The notes: a model not told the origin generated them from the sequence alone. A stretch of 64,000 bases of DNA from Talinum fruticosum (GCA_021018815.1 JAITYX010000012.1:620001-684000), one strand, 5' to 3'. Shown: positions 19,855 to 31,295, numbered from the stretch's first letter. Numbers and translations: made by a program.

Positions 19855-20343
19855 TCAATTCACATATTTAATAGCGATTTTGCAGTTCGTTGAATAGAAG
19901 GTTTTGGACTGATAAACTTCGTAACCTTTAGATCTGGTGAATTCTGGTTGAATTTTACAATTAGGTATTCGTTCTCGTCGAGCAACACCGTTCGGTCGGC
20001 GTGAGGGTTTCGTGGGTGAGGTTGAAGATGAGGAAACTTCACAGCGAGGAGTAGTAGTGAACGGGGAGGCCACGACGAAGAGCTCGGAGGGGGTCATTTT
20101 GAGGGTGGAGTTTGAGGAGGCAGTGTAGTGGGGGAGGGCAAGGGAGACGGAGGTGGAGAGATAGGGAGCCGTAGAGGTTGGGAGGGAGGGGAGGGCATAG
20201 AAGAGGGCGGTTAAAGAGAGTGAGAGTGAAGGTGAAAGTGAAGAGAGAGAAGATGGTGAGGAGCCATAAGCGGAGACTCGGTGTAGCCTTCTTTTGAGAA
20301 GAACAGAGAGAGAGAGATGGGAAGGGGGAGGTGTGGCTTTCAT
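19855..20343 (-). CDS. Ser/Pro-rich frame inside the MULE, possible captured gene fragment
   Basis: A 162-codon open frame starting MKATPPPSHLSLSVLLKRRL, rich in Ser, Pro and Thr with scattered Arg, no acidic residues in the first 60, and a GA/CT microsatellite (20301-20374) around the start. This composition is like a chloroplast transit region or a translated CT-rich 5' leader; it is also what low-complexity DNA gives by chance. No domain is recognised. It lies between the two inverted repeats, where Pack-MULEs carry captured host exons. There is no evidence of expression or of the source gene. Confidence 0.3.
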   Translation of the reverse strand: MKATPPPSHLSLSVLLKRRLHRVSAYGSSPSSLSSLSPSLSLSLTALFYALPSLPTSTAPYLSTSVSLALPHYTASSNSTLKMTPSELFVVASPFTTTPRCEVSSSSTSPTKPSRRPNGVARRERIPNCKIQPEFTRSKGYEVYQSKTFYSTNCKIAIKYVN

Positions 20344-20374
20344 TTCAAAAGAACAGAGAGAGAGAGAGAGAGAG
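20301..20374. repeat. GA/CT microsatellite in MULE interior
   Basis: Two GA runs (20304-20317 and 20353-20374) with a near-duplicate flank (AAAAGAACAGAGAG / GAGAAGAACAGAGAG) just inside the right inverted repeat. Confidence 0.85.
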
Positions 20375-22515
20375 TGTGTTAATTGTGAGTGGTTAATTGT
20401 ATTTAAAATTTATTAATACAAAATAAACCAGTTTTTATTTATTTATTTTAAAAAACCACCCTTAGCCGGCACTAAAAATTCATAACTTCAAAGTCAAACT
20501 TTGACTCGCCGTACACTTGTCTATTTTACTTACCACGTCACGTTTCCGATGAGTCAACGCCCATACAACCGGCATTCCGATATTGGAAAATACCACCAAA
20601 GTCCATTCTGTTCACAACCAAAGAAATTGTTCGTATTAAATTTGGCCAACACCCCCAAAGTTTGTATTATTCTCATCCAATATTCCTTTTATTAATTGTT
20701 TTATTTTAGAAATTATTTTCAGAAATCCTAGGATATTATTTCACAACTGAAAAATAGAAAAAATTAGGATTTGATTGATTCTCCTGTGGGGCTTTATGAC
20801 CACACTGGTGTGAAAACACTAGTTTGGACCCTAGCCTCACCCACCGACCACTCGGCGTGGTGAAAGCCAACACCTATGGTCGGCGGCGCCGGCTAGGGGC
20901 CATGGATGAGGTTGTAAGGCTCGACGTCTAGCCTGGCTGGTAGATTTGAGAACTCTTTTTTTTATTTTTTATTTTCAGTGATAAATAACCAAGAAGCAAA
21001 TTGATAGAAATAAATTAGAAAATAGGAGTCGCCGATCGGTTTTAGGGATAAAAACTAACAAAATAAAATAAAAGAATACTTTTGTAATCTTAGTATGGGA
21101 AAACTAAGCTTAGAAGAGGTTCAAAAGTGACTCCATTGGTCTAGAACCAAGAATGCGGATTCAGGGGCGAGGGTACAAAATGTAGGGATAAGCCCTTCCA
21201 TTCCGCTCTGTCAAACGAAGACGTTTACTAGTTTGAGTAGTGGGTTTAAATAACATATTAAAAATAAGCATACAACATAATTAAATGCGAAAATAAAGGC
21301 AAGCAAAGCATGCTAAGGAAAGCAGTAAAAGGAAATACTAAAAGCGATAAACGAAAGCAATAAAGAGAAGAAAAGTGCAAAAAAAAAAAAAAAAAACCGA
21401 AAGCGAAAAATAAAAAATTACATTGGACTGGGAAGAACTTAAATATGATACATCTTTTCTTCACAATACAAAAAGATATAATAATAAAAATAAAATAAAT
21501 AAACCGTCACGAAGGCCGAAATGGTGTCCGCACTTTGTCCCATCTACTAATTTGGATCTCAAATCTAGATCCGACGATGCGACGGTGGTGAATTGAGAAG
21601 GCGTTTTGTGAACTTTTGTGAGGGCAAGTAGAAAGAAGTGTGAATGATGGAGTGTTTAGGGTATAGATGTAGGGAGTATGGCAAATGTAGGCTGAAAGGA
21701 GACCAAGAGATTAGAATATAGGCAAGTGTATTCAATAGCTCTTAATTAGATTTCAGCAACGTAACGCTTAGGGATGAGTCGTTTGGTTACTTTTCAGCAG
21801 CGTGATACATAGGAAAAAATCGTTTTCAAAAGAGAGCCTAAGCTATTTATTTATAGGAAATGTTAGGTCATAAATGACCTAGGGTTTCTCACTAAATAGT
21901 CGTCCAGAAATGAGCTCGAACCAGCTAAAAATCACAAAAACTGGACCGAAAATCAAGGAGAGGCCGAATCCGGGATGCATGGCGCCGGCTATAAACGACG
22001 TCATTTTAGTCCTCCATCTTCTTCCGCATTGCAATAAGACTCTTAGCAAAACATAACATTTCAGGTGAAGATGGACCTTATGCATGATGTCGAACTCAAC
22101 GGTGTCGTTTTGTGAGGATAAGCTCCGTGTCTTGGTTGGACTATCTTGGAACAAAATTCAGCGTTTTGGTGATTCCGACCATGAAACGCGGGACCGGCCA
22201 CACAATGTCATTTTGATGTCTTCAGCTCCGTGTATGGGGTGGACGATTGTGGTGAAACATAGTGTTTTAAGCCTTAAATCTCCCCGTACATGGGGCCGGA
22301 CTTCCATTGACTCCGGAGGTTTGACCTAGGCTTGGACCGACCCAAGTAAAAAGGCTATTTATTTGGCACTAAAGGGTATTTTGTGGTTTGTTGGCTTCCG
22401 TCACACCAATCGGATACCGACCAGTGATCCAAATCCTCAAACGAGATTCGGGATTTCATTATCGGACCAGCAAAATAAATAAGAGAATAGGGATGACATG
22501 TTTTGGGTGGCTACA

Positions 22516-23150
22516 CCAGCGTATAGAATGAACCCTAAAGACACAACTAAAGTACAGAGGTAGGTTGATGAGTTTTTGGCAAAGGGAATGATTAAGGAGA
22601 GTTTGAGTCCCCGTGCGAGTGCCTACTTTCCTTGTTCCAAAAAAGGATTACACTTAGGAAATGTATGTGAATAGTAGAGCCACTAATAAGATCACAATTA
22701 AGTATAGGTTTCCTATTCCTAGATTGGAAGACATACTTGATGAGTTGCCTGGGTCCTCGGTTTTTCAAAAGTGAACCTCGAAGTGGTAACTATCGGATGA
22801 GAATCTGTGAAGAGGATGAATGGAGAATAACTTTTAAGACTAAGGTTGGCTTGTATGAGAGGCTTGTGATGCCTTTGGCCTATCCAATGCCTCCGAGTAC
22901 TTTCATGAGGTTAATGAACCAGGTGTTGAAACCACTCATAGGGATGTATGTGGTTGTGTACTATTTGATATCCTAGTTTACAGCGAGAACTATCGAAGAG
23001 CATTATGACCACCACGAAGCAGTCTTACGGATTCTATCTTAGGAGACACTTTATGAAAACCTGGAAAAGTGCCAGCTTTGCACCTCAAAGTTACTTTTCT
23101 TTGCTTTGTTTTGTCTAAACAGGGAATGCAAGTTGTTGATGAGAAGATTC
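22516..23150 (+). pseudogene. rt: gypsy reverse transcriptase, broken
   Basis: Blocks in order: [99 protein letters not shown], and a remnant of the YxDD box (VVYYLIS, then DILVYS in another frame). Stop codons and frameshifts occur near 22640, 22770 and 22975. The catalytic Tyr-x-Asp-Asp is read only across a stop, so RT is inactive. Confidence 0.82.
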
Positions 23151-23700
23151 GAGCCATCCGAGGCTAGTTCCTACCACTATCACGAAGTGAGGAGCTTTCA
23201 TGGATTGGCCTCATTTTACAGGAGATTTGTCACGATTTCAAGCACAATTGTGGCCCCCATGATCGAACTCCTAAAAGAGAAGAAGTTCCGAGTGCACTCG
23301 AAGCAGTGAGAAAGCTATTAAAGAAATTAAACTAAGGTTAACCTCTGCCCTAGTACTCGGCCCTACTTGATTTCTCCAAGCTTTTCGAAGTGGAATATGA
23401 ACCATCTCGAGTTGGCATTCGATCTAAGCTAACACCGGAAGACAAGCTCGTTGCCTACTTTAGCGAGAAGTTCAATGATACCAGGAGGAAGTACTCCACC
23501 TATGATAAAGATTTCTATGCCATCATTAGAGCTCACGAGCATTAGAGGCACTACCTCATTAGTTTTGACTTCATCCTACACTCGGACCATGAAGCTCGAA
23601 GTACATCTAAGAACAACACAAGCTCAACCCAAGGCATGCTAAGTGGGTCAAGTATTTGCAATCTTACCACTTCAAAATCAAGCACAAAGTTGGACACTTA
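23150..23700 (+). pseudogene. rnh: gypsy RT thumb/connection and RNase H, broken
   Basis: The connection reads [16 protein letters not shown] (the family's LGLASYYRRF box) and [10 protein letters not shown]. RNase H reads LVAYFSEKFNDTRRKYSTYDKDFYAI and a DFILHSDHEAL-type word (Asp of the RNase H core) with stops near 23545. The end is KVGHLNRGVNALSRR, the family's NKVADALSR box. Several in-frame stops. Confidence 0.78.
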
Positions 23701-24490
23701 AATAGAGGTGTTAATGCTCTGTCTCGGAGGTATTTGTTACTTTACGTACTTGATCCTCGAGTTATTGGCTTTGAGTTGATTAAGAGTCAATATGTCGAAG
23801 ATGATGATTTTTGGAGATTTTTAGAAAAGTTGTAAACATCCTTTTGAAAATTTTATGGTAGAACGAGGTTATTTGTTCAAGGGAACGAGGAGGATAAAGA
23901 GAGTTGCTAATCTAAGAGGTACATGGTGGAGCTCTTGCTGGTCATTTTGGTGTGCGGAAGATCACAACAACGTTGAAGGATCATTATTTACGGCCGAAGA
24001 TGGCTCGCGATGTCTAGCATTACATCAAGAGGTGTTCTACTTGCCAATAGGCCAAAAGTCACACTCTACCCCGAGGTTTGTACATTCGATTGTCCGTCCC
24101 GGAAGGTCCTTAGGAAGATGTCGGCCTCGATTTCATTACAGTGTCCGCCCCGGATACAAAGGTCTAAGGACACTGTAATGGTGGTAGTTGACGGGTTTAG
24201 AAAAATGACCCATTTTATACCTTGATCATACTACATTTGATGCTTCTAAGGTGGCTAATCTGTATTTTAAAGAAGTTGTCGGGCTACATGGTATTCTTAG
24301 GAGCATGGTCTCGGACAGAGATTCTAAGTTCCTCGGCCACTTCGGATTACCTTGTGGAGGAAAATAGGAACTACCCTCAAATTCAGCACTACTTGTCATC
24401 CTCGGACCGATGGTCGGACAGAGGTGACAAATAGGACGTTGGGCACCCCGCTTAGAATTCTTATCAAGAAGAACATTCGAGAGTTTGAGA
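23700..24490 (+). pseudogene. int: gypsy integrase zinc domain and core, broken and 3' truncated
   Basis: The HHCC domain is recognisable across frames (AGHFGVRKITTTL, DHYLRPKMARDV, a CSTC-like pair). The core follows: PGRSLGRCRP region, [25 protein letters not shown] in a shifted frame, and [12 protein letters not shown] with the second Asp intact. The catalytic Glu region and C-terminal barrel are missing: after about 24480 the sequence jumps to the pre-LTR stretch. Confidence 0.75.
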
Positions 24491-24516
24491 ACAAACTCTT
24501 TTCGGGAAGAAGAGAA

Positions 24517-25700
24517 TGATAGAAATATTCCATTATCTCAAGCAGACCGACTTAGAACCCATCGAACACAACAATTCTAAGCCAGCAAAAAGCGGTCTAA
24601 GAACTTAGAAATGCTGATCAAGGATGTGAAGCAATGTTTTAGTGCAGGACTGATGGGCCTTGATCAATGCAAAGGAAAGATTAGATATCCCAACTTCATC
24701 AACCTCATCTACACCTAGAGTTCACTACACTCGGTTTCGAGTTACCTCTGTCATTTGCTACTCGAACAATATAGTTGTTTTGTTATGGAAAATCTTGGTT
24801 TGTAATAATGAGATGATTTTTATGTTATTTATCAATTGCTAGTAAGGCACTACTCTTTTGTAAGTACTCACAAAGTTTTGAGCAGCTTGTTTGACCCCGT
24901 CGGAAGAAGAAGCCACACTCATGTCCAATTAATGATGATTGGTTTCTAGCGTAAAGAAGGAGTCTTTCCAGGCCTAGAAGATCTGCAAGCCTCCCTCGAA
25001 AAAGAAGAAATCAGATTGAGAAGACCTCTCCTATGTCAGCCACGTTTCTAAGCCTTAGAAACTAGCCCACTTGCAAGCTAGTTCCTAGGTGGCAGCTTAC
25101 CTTTTGGATTGGTCCAATAAGATGTATTCTAATGACATTGTCAAGCCTTTTCAGCTTTTTTAACTAATCACAACATCCGAAGGAAAGGAAGATGTTCTTA
25201 TTAGTTTAGATTACTGATATAGTTAGAATCCTTTCTATTTTTAATTTTATGTTTTCAGCTTAGATTAATCATTGTAATTAGTGTTAATTAATTATAATTA
25301 GTCTTAATCTTTCCTTAATGACTAGGAAAGGTACTTTGCACGGAAAAGGCCCCCTTATATAAGGCCTTCATGCTTCTTGTAACAACAACTTTTTGAATAC
25401 ATTATTATTAGTAGTTGATGCATTGAATGTGTCTTTAATCGAGAACGTTTGAGTGATTCAAACTTCGTCTTCAAAATTCCCTAGTTATTGTAGCTTGGTT
25501 TGGAAACCATGTGGTGATCTCCTAGGTCTTAGAAGTCACCTGTTGGATGCAATCCTAGGCAACCTTCTTTGCTGCCCTTGCTTGGATTTCGAAGCTAAAC
25601 AGATCTGTCCCTTTGAGTCACCCAAGCACTATCCTCTGTTTTACTTCCAAACCCCACTTTTTCCAGCCTCTTATCCCTAGTTTCCTTTTAAGGTGTTTTA
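24517..25700 (+). repeat. gypsy LTR (approximate 3' end)
   Basis: It begins TGATAGAAATATTCC after GGGAAGAAGAGAA and parallels the LTR start at 16674. A TATA box (CTTATATAAGG, 25354-25364) is followed by TTCATGCTTCTTGTAAC, similar to the leader of the LTR at 16674. The end is not defined. Short frames within (24660-24842, 25453-25680, 25613-25822) are not supported as genes. Confidence 0.55.
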
Positions 25701-26860
25701 TCAATTATAGGAAATTGTTATTACCATTAATAAAAAGGGAAATTGCTATTACCAAGGCTTCAATCCATCAAGCAATATGGGTATGTCTGGCACTCAACTT
25801 GGATGATTTACATCCATATTAATTATGTATAGTTAGAAATTGAAATAAACAATTAAAAAATAAACTTATGAATATAGTAACTCACATAATGCCAAGAGTA
25901 TTAGCAGATGCACCAATGTCGTGTATCTCCAAAAGTTGCATTATGTCGTCCGGGAAGACATATACGAGTCATGTCCTCATCATTCCTGTCAAATTGCCCA
26001 AACACATGACTTGGCGCTCCGATTTGTAATGTGGTTTGTTTTGACAAAGTCTTCAAAATACTTTGCAAAGTAGAACATCAATCCATATGGGACTCGTGAA
26101 TGTGTAGGAGTGGGGACTGCTCGGACGATGATCAGGTGCCATTGAATACTTGCTCGTGCCAATTGAGGGAGTTAGAGTGCCCTTTATGCCACTCTTGGAT
26201 CTGTCCTCCATATCCTAGTTTTAGAAAAAATATACGCTATATTAACAACGAGTTAAATCTAATATTTTTAAAAATAAATTACCCTAGAGAGGATGACCAA
26301 ACTTTTAGGCCAATCAACGAAGTGTTGACCGCGTCAACACAATGTGGAGGTTTGGTAATCAGATTTGCAACTCATAGTTGCCTTTCCCTTGCACGACTAC
26401 TCTCACACTTCCCCGTTACGATCAGCTCAAAGTGGTGCTCCATGAACGATAGTATCCGGCCTCCAAAGGTAAACAACACTCGATGCCATAACATGATATA
26501 GGGGGTGATGAGAAGCTAGCATGCACTACGCTGGTTGCATAAAAATTAGCATAGCAATTAGAATAATGGGATAGTGCTTAAGAGAGAAGTTCAACTATCT
26601 AAGAATCGTGGAAAAAAATGGACAGAGTTTCCCCTAAAAGTAGACATGTTCTCGGGATAAGGGTCCTCATCCGAAACAATAAAAATATAGTATAACTAAT
26701 TACTCAACTGCCACACACCGGAGTTCCATAATAACCACACAATGTACACCATTCATTCAATAAGAGTATACACCAATTATTCAAAATACAAGCATGCATG
26801 TAAATCTAATTAGGTAGCAAAATGTGAACTACCTCCACCACAAGTTTGATTTCGTTAACG
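25701..26860. other. unassigned region between gypsy LTR and Tat antisense genes
   Basis: No family could be recognised. The minus strand shows short protein-like stretches, such as VPYGLMFYFAKYFEDFVKTNH (about 26100-26030) and FGGRILSFMEHHFELIVTGK (about 26470-26400). They are separated by stops and look like a decayed coding region, perhaps the C-terminal part of the DUF7745-like gene or a different element. A plus-strand frame at 26100-26501 has no recognisable feature. Confidence 0.3.
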
Positions 26861-26879
26861 AGTGAGCTCCGGTTCACGC

Positions 26880-27320
26880 TCGTTGGTGTCTAGGGTGAGC
26901 TCGATCAAGCCCTATGATAGTCTCTGTGATGATCGGAGGAGTAAGGGAACGGTGGTCCTCTAACTGCTCCTTAAAGTCCAAAAGCGCACTAGGTGCCATA
27001 TCCCTGTGTCTCCCACTAATAGGAAGCCACTATCAAGCAAGTGATTATGGCCGATGCCTTTGAATATGCGCATGCTCGGAAGAATACATCGAGCGAAAGT
27101 GCGACATTAGGTTCATTAGATGCACTTTGTCCCCGATTAGAATCCAACTTAGATTCCTATTATTCAGCTTCGGAAGACGTTTATATGTTTCATACATATT
27201 GGTAGAAGGCGTCGGAACCATAAGTTTGGTCCAACGGTGAATGTCTAGGATGACATCAAATTCTTCAAGGGACATAATTATTTATCTCCAAACCTAAAGA
27301 CATGGTATTCTCGGATCACA
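26880..27320 (-). pseudogene. DUF7745-like antisense gene, copy 1, N-terminal part
   Basis: The minus strand reads EYHVFRFGDK, a stop, LCP, then in the next frame SLEEFDVILDI, WTKLMVPTPSTNMYETYKRL, RNLSWILIGDKVHLMNLM and AHIQRH. The pattern HVFRFGD..LCP..EEFDVIL is the start of the DUF7745 family found in plant transposon-derived genes. The function of this family is unknown. It lies just downstream of the PMD-type gene on the same strand. It is broken by one stop and at least one frameshift, and the C-terminal part is not clearly found here. Confidence 0.55.
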
Positions 27321-28007
27321 AAAGGCCATAACAGCCCTTAATAGAGTCCAGTAGATCTTTACTTGCCGAATACTGAAACGGCTATTTAGTCCATAAGGGG
27401 ACAACCGTACTTTATCAACCTTTTTCATCTTGTGCATCCAACAAGACAATTTAGTGATAAAGTTCATCTTTGAGAATTAAAAGGAATGAACAGGCACTAA
27501 GGATTTTCTTATGAACTGTTTTACGAAAGAGTTATAAAAGAAGATTGAAGGTGTCATTTTTTGTGATAGGCCAGCAGGTCCTTTTTTTTTTTATAGTAGA
27601 TTCCAGGACCATAATCCTTTTCCATCACATCACAACCGCTAGCCGGATCCCCAGGCTAAGAGTTGGCTCGTGACGGCCGGATTGGCCGATCCCCTTATTT
27701 TTTGGGGCGCAACATTCTTTGTACATTAGGCCAATTTTCGTTTTTCTACTTTTGGCCCATTTCGGCCAAGCTTTGTTCCTTTTAGACCATGCACTTAACA
27801 TTCCCAAGTTTTCATTTTCGTATTTTCTTTGGGGTTGAATGGGGGCTAGTGCACTTTTTTCATTTGTCTTTGCAATTTGTCCTTATATTTTTTCACATCA
27901 TATAAATAAAAGAAAGCATTTTAGAGTTGAGTCTTTGCATTCATCTCATTGCATAGAGTAAAACAATACAAAAATTAATCTTAACTAAGCACCGTACAAG
28001 GAATTGT
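27321..28007. other. spacer between the two antisense genes of Tat copy 1
   Basis: Non-coding, with a T-run (27584-27594) and a GGCCCATTTCGGCC-type block (27747-27763) that recurs in the other two copies (34001-34060 and 54178-54196). It is probably the 3' end of the PMD gene and promoter of the DUF7745-like gene, but no motif proves this. Confidence 0.45.
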
Positions 28008-30504
28008 TCAATCTTCATCATCGGAGGCATCATCGAAGATATAATTGCTAAAATCCTCTAAGATTGAAGTGGAAACCCTTTTGTCCCTAACAACTTACGA
28101 GGAACTAGCTTCGTGATACCAAGTTAGTTGAGAGGCCTCATGGTAAGCTTCGTTGTACGACAGCAGGTGAAAATTGTACAGGTAGCCATAAGGGTCAAGC
28201 GCTTGTAAACGCATGACATCCATGTAGGCCTCGGAAGAGCTAGGCCTAGCACTAGAAGAACTAGGCCCAGGTATTGATGTACTTGGCCTTGCCTCGAAGC
28301 ACTACGTTGGTGGGAACGTCGTGAAGAAAGTGTGAAGTACCAGCTCCAACCATGCTACTATATGACATCTGTTGGCCGGAGGGACGTGTTTGAGTCGTAA
28401 AGAAAACCTCCCGATGGAAGGGACCTAGATCGGTGGTCCTACAAAAATAACGGAGCGATTAGCAAATATATTGTAAGCTCATGAGCTAGCACTTTCACTA
28501 ACTAAAGCTAACCAATGTTCGAAACATCTTTCGAGTAAACAAGTCCTTGAAAGCTTTAAGGGTAAAGTGGAGATTGATGGACATGGTTCGAGATTACTTC
28601 CCGTCATAATGCAAATTCATTATGTTAGTAAGACGCTTTTAGCATCTAACTAAAAGCAAAAAGAGCATAACACTCTTACCCCGTTACGAGTGTTTTGAAA
28701 GAGGATGCCCCACACATTAATCTTCGGGAATTTTTGAGATCCTAACTTAATATGGGGACTCCCCGTGTTGGGATACATTAACATCAAAGCTCGGAATATA
28801 GATGTCGCCTAGAAGAAGCTATAGAAGATAAGGTTAATTTCCACACAAGAAATTAAATTACACAAAAGAGTAGATGATGACTCACCAATCGGGTCATGAT
28901 TCGTCCCAACTATTGCGCATAGGATGAATTCATATCCAAAAACTAGGAGTAAAGATACTTGGTGGTTATTTCGTCCTGCTCCTCTTATGTTTTAGAGCGG
29001 AAATAAAAGATCATTCTTGGAGGATATTGGGGAACAAAAGGAGCCCACTTATTGTAACGAATTTGTAGCGTAACTCACTCACCAAGATTCTAACAAAAGC
29101 CAAATGGACCCTTAAGCGAAATCCTCATTTCACTCAATTTACGTGCTATGCCTAAGCTTTGAGGAAGCTAAATTTGGGTCCAAGGATGGAAATTAGCCTG
29201 CACACACATGATCTATGAGAAGATAATGAAGAAACCAACAAAAGCCCGCCCATTTGGCCAATGCCGGCCATCGAGGTTCTGCCCATAAGCCCACTACGAG
29301 CCGCAGATCGGGGCAACGAATTGGACAGACAAAAGGGGAAATTTCGGGTCATTTTGAAGCGTGAAAGTGACATACCGTATCCACGAGGTTGAGGAAAACC
29401 TCAAAAAGGCAATATCATGTGCCTTTTGCTGTTGGAGGTGAACTTTGGCCCATGCTACCAAGGTCGGAAAAGAACGATGGTTACTTAAACTGGGTAAGAG
29501 ATGAGGAAAGTACACATATAACCACGACTATAAGTTTGCAAAGCAAGTAAGATCTTTCTTAGAAGAATGGGTGGAGCATACCTCGATGATCTTCCACAAG
29601 CCACATAAGGCCATGTTATTCAACAAGTCCTTCTTAGTCGTTGTATGCCTAACCCCGAAGCGCAAACCCCTTATTAGGCAAGTGTAGGCGGGTACAACAC
29701 AATTAAGGTCCTTAGTTTTGTGCAAGTCCATTAAGTTTACCAAATAGTGGACATACACTTTGGTGTCTTGATGTGAGAAGATGGACATGCTTAGCACAGG
29801 GCCTAGCTCTATTCGGACATTTTGTTGTGGAGTATGTTGAGCCCAGAACTCAACATTTTTGAAGGCCTCAGGAAGAAGAGTATATTTGAAGAAATTGGCA
29901 TGAGGAAACCAACTAGCAATGGGACTAAAAAGATGACGTAAATAGTCACGGTTTTTATACAAGTCCCGATCATAAACTAGAGGTTCCCCTAAGAACCCCA
30001 AAATCAAAAGGACGGCAAAGTGAAGAGGCGTGATGGTCATTTCCCCAAATGGGAGATGAAAGGTGTTAGTGGTATCCCAAAATTGTTCACTAATAGCTCC
30101 GGTAGGGTCATTCTCCTTCCGGTCACACAAATGGTTCGAGTAATAAAGAAAGGACCAAACCCGACACTCGTTCATGATGTGCTCCAACGAGTAATCCTCT
30201 CCTTGAATGTCTCGATGAATTTCTGGATAGCACCGATACTTTGAATAGTGCCCTTCTACAAAATGGAAATCTAACAAGATTTTAGTTAGTAGAGATACCA
30301 CTCTAAATATCCAAAAGAACAAACTTAAGCCAACAAGCTTATCGAAGGAGAAATAGAAAGAGAGGAGACACTACTCTCGGCCTCCACAAAGAGGTCATTG
30401 GGGCTCCACTCATGGTGAGGGCGCCATTCCCGTTCCAATAAGTCATCATGGACTAGGCTTTTAGATCTTTTCCTCGTAACATGATAAGCACGTCTTCTAG
30501 ACAT
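28008..30504 (-). pseudogene. plant mobile domain (PMD) gene antisense to a Tat element, copy 1
   Basis: Most complete of three copies. The proposed first exon (30504-30374) starts MSRRRAYHVTRKRSKS. An intron from GTAGTG at 30373 ends at TTTTGTAG (30256). The second exon (30255-29582) encodes the PMD, with CRVWSFLYYSNH, then FWDTTNTFHLPFGEMTITPLHFAVLLILGF, the family's hallmark FHLPFGE.TITL..VA.LLGL, and LRFGVRHTTTKKDLLNN. Donor GAG/GTATGC follows. A third exon is likely at about 29488-29375 (SFPTLVAWAKVHLQQQ). The C-terminus is disordered: Ser/Pro-rich, LDPYGYLYNFH.LSYNEAYHEASQ, and an acidic end IFDDASDDED with stop at 28008-28010. PMD proteins act in transcription and chromatin silencing in plants; a role in this element is unknown. 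Confidence 0.7.
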
Positions 30505-31295
30505 TTTTCAAGAAATTGTGTATGAAAACCAAACTAGTTTTCTTAAGACAAGTATGAACAAATTAGAGTGAAGTTAGAGCAAGCAAAAGGAAGCAAAGAG
30601 ATGAGTAGGTGAAGTGTGCAAAATGAACACACCAAGCCCTCTTTTTATAGGAAAACTTGAACAAGCTTGACAGGGATGCAAGATAAAAAACAAAAAGTAA
30701 GAGGAGACCGGGCATGGAATCAAAGAGCACGTGAGACAAAAGCCGCCTAAAGGCTGGCCGGTGCTCGGCCACGAGGCCTAACCTAGGCATAACCTCGGTG
30801 ACGAGCTTTGCGGGTTTAGTTGGTGGCTAGGCTTGGGAGGTCCCATCACACATAGCAGGTGATTTCTTGGAGTCTTATGCATGCAAGTGTATCATTAAAC
30901 GCAAAATTTCAACTTTATTAGATCCGATTTTTAGTCTGTCTTTGGCTAAATTATTGAGGTAAAATACTGAACTTTCGTACATACAATTATCCACTAACAA
31001 GTATGTTCGTACAACAGGATAATTAGGCCAAGCTTCAGATTAAGAGACGATTAAATCTTCGAGTAGAAAATAACCAAGCTTCAGGTCTTGATCAAGCCAA
31101 GCTCGGGACACTTTTACCGTACTTCGAACGCGAGCGGTGCAATCAAGTCTAGGCCCTCGTCTCAAAATTCGAGTTCGTTAGCAACCAATTCCGGACACAT
31201 TGAATTAATAAGCATTAGAAGCCATGCCCAAAAGTAAGATAAGTATCCTTTAGTGTCTACTTGAACCATTCGTCTTTCTCAAATTGGGGGCTAAC
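30505..31295 (+). other. Tat 3' untranslated region and polypurine tract
   Basis: After the PMD gene's start the plus strand has non-coding DNA. It ends in words shared with 12830-13288 (GCCAAGCTTC.G, CAAGTATC/GTGTCTACTT) and the tract TTGGGGGCTAAC just before the LTR. A minus-strand frame at 30563-30790 has no support. Confidence 0.6.

Larger units (their letters stand above)
18930..20686. mobile_element. Mutator-like (MULE) non-autonomous element, 9-bp target duplication
   Basis: Long terminal inverted repeats of about 285 bp (18930-19216 and 20405-20686; ends GGGTTATTGG and CCAATATTCC) pair over nearly their whole length, for example AAATTTAATACGAA, ACAAGTGTACGGCG and GCTAAGGGTGGT. The flanks TTTTATTAA at 18921-18929 and 20687-20695 are a perfect 9-bp direct repeat, and the Tat LTR continues across the pair. 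Long repeats with a 9-bp duplication identify a Mutator-type element. No transposase is seen in the 1.2-kb interior. Confidence 0.92.
17686..22515 (-). mobile_element. Tat element 5' end on minus strand (5' LTR, primer site, repeats), with MULE insertion
   Basis: On the minus strand: LTR 22515 to 18740, primer site 18738-18721, then about 1 kb of internal leader with 59-bp repeats, truncated at about 17686. It is collinear with the plus-strand Tat at 10587-12110 in inverse orientation. No gag or pol is left. The LTR holds a 1757-bp Mutator-like element. Confidence 0.8.
18740..22515 (-). repeat. Tat 5' LTR (about 2.0 kb without insertion)
   Basis: On the minus strand it begins TGTAGCCACCCAAAACATG and ends TTCCTACA. 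Removing the 1757-bp MULE and one 9-bp target copy leaves 2010 bp, close to the 2021 bp of LTR A. It contains blocks shared with the other Tat LTRs: AACGGTGTCGTTTTG and the TTGACTCCGGAGGTTTGACC region near 22298-22327. An A-rich run (21378-21396) and weak frames at 21258-22329 are without gene support. Confidence 0.82.
22516..25700 (+). mobile_element. Ty3/gypsy chromovirus-like fragment: RT, RNase H, integrase, LTR
   Basis: Starts abruptly in RT where the Tat LTR ends at 22515, and continues through RNase H, integrase zinc domain and core to an LTR beginning near 24517. Relative to the fragment at 15761, most of the integrase C-terminus is deleted around 24440-24500. The left border with the Tat LTR is sharp (..GGTGGCTACA then CCAGCGTATAGAATG), so the Tat element inserted into this gypsy or an ancestor. 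Confidence 0.75.

Noticed and set aside
18930..20686. MITE or microRNA hairpin origin
   Set aside because: The 285-bp inverted repeats are separated by 1.2 kb, and the 9-bp target duplication identifies a Mutator-type transposon.
22084..22329. 81-codon plus-strand frame and its antisense partner
   Set aside because: Both are within a Tat LTR and the sequence is shared with 35940-36190 at DNA level without a conserved frame.
25453..25822. Possible Cys-containing small host gene
   Set aside because: It lies in or just after a gypsy LTR, downstream of its TATA box, with no recognisable domain and no splice or start evidence.
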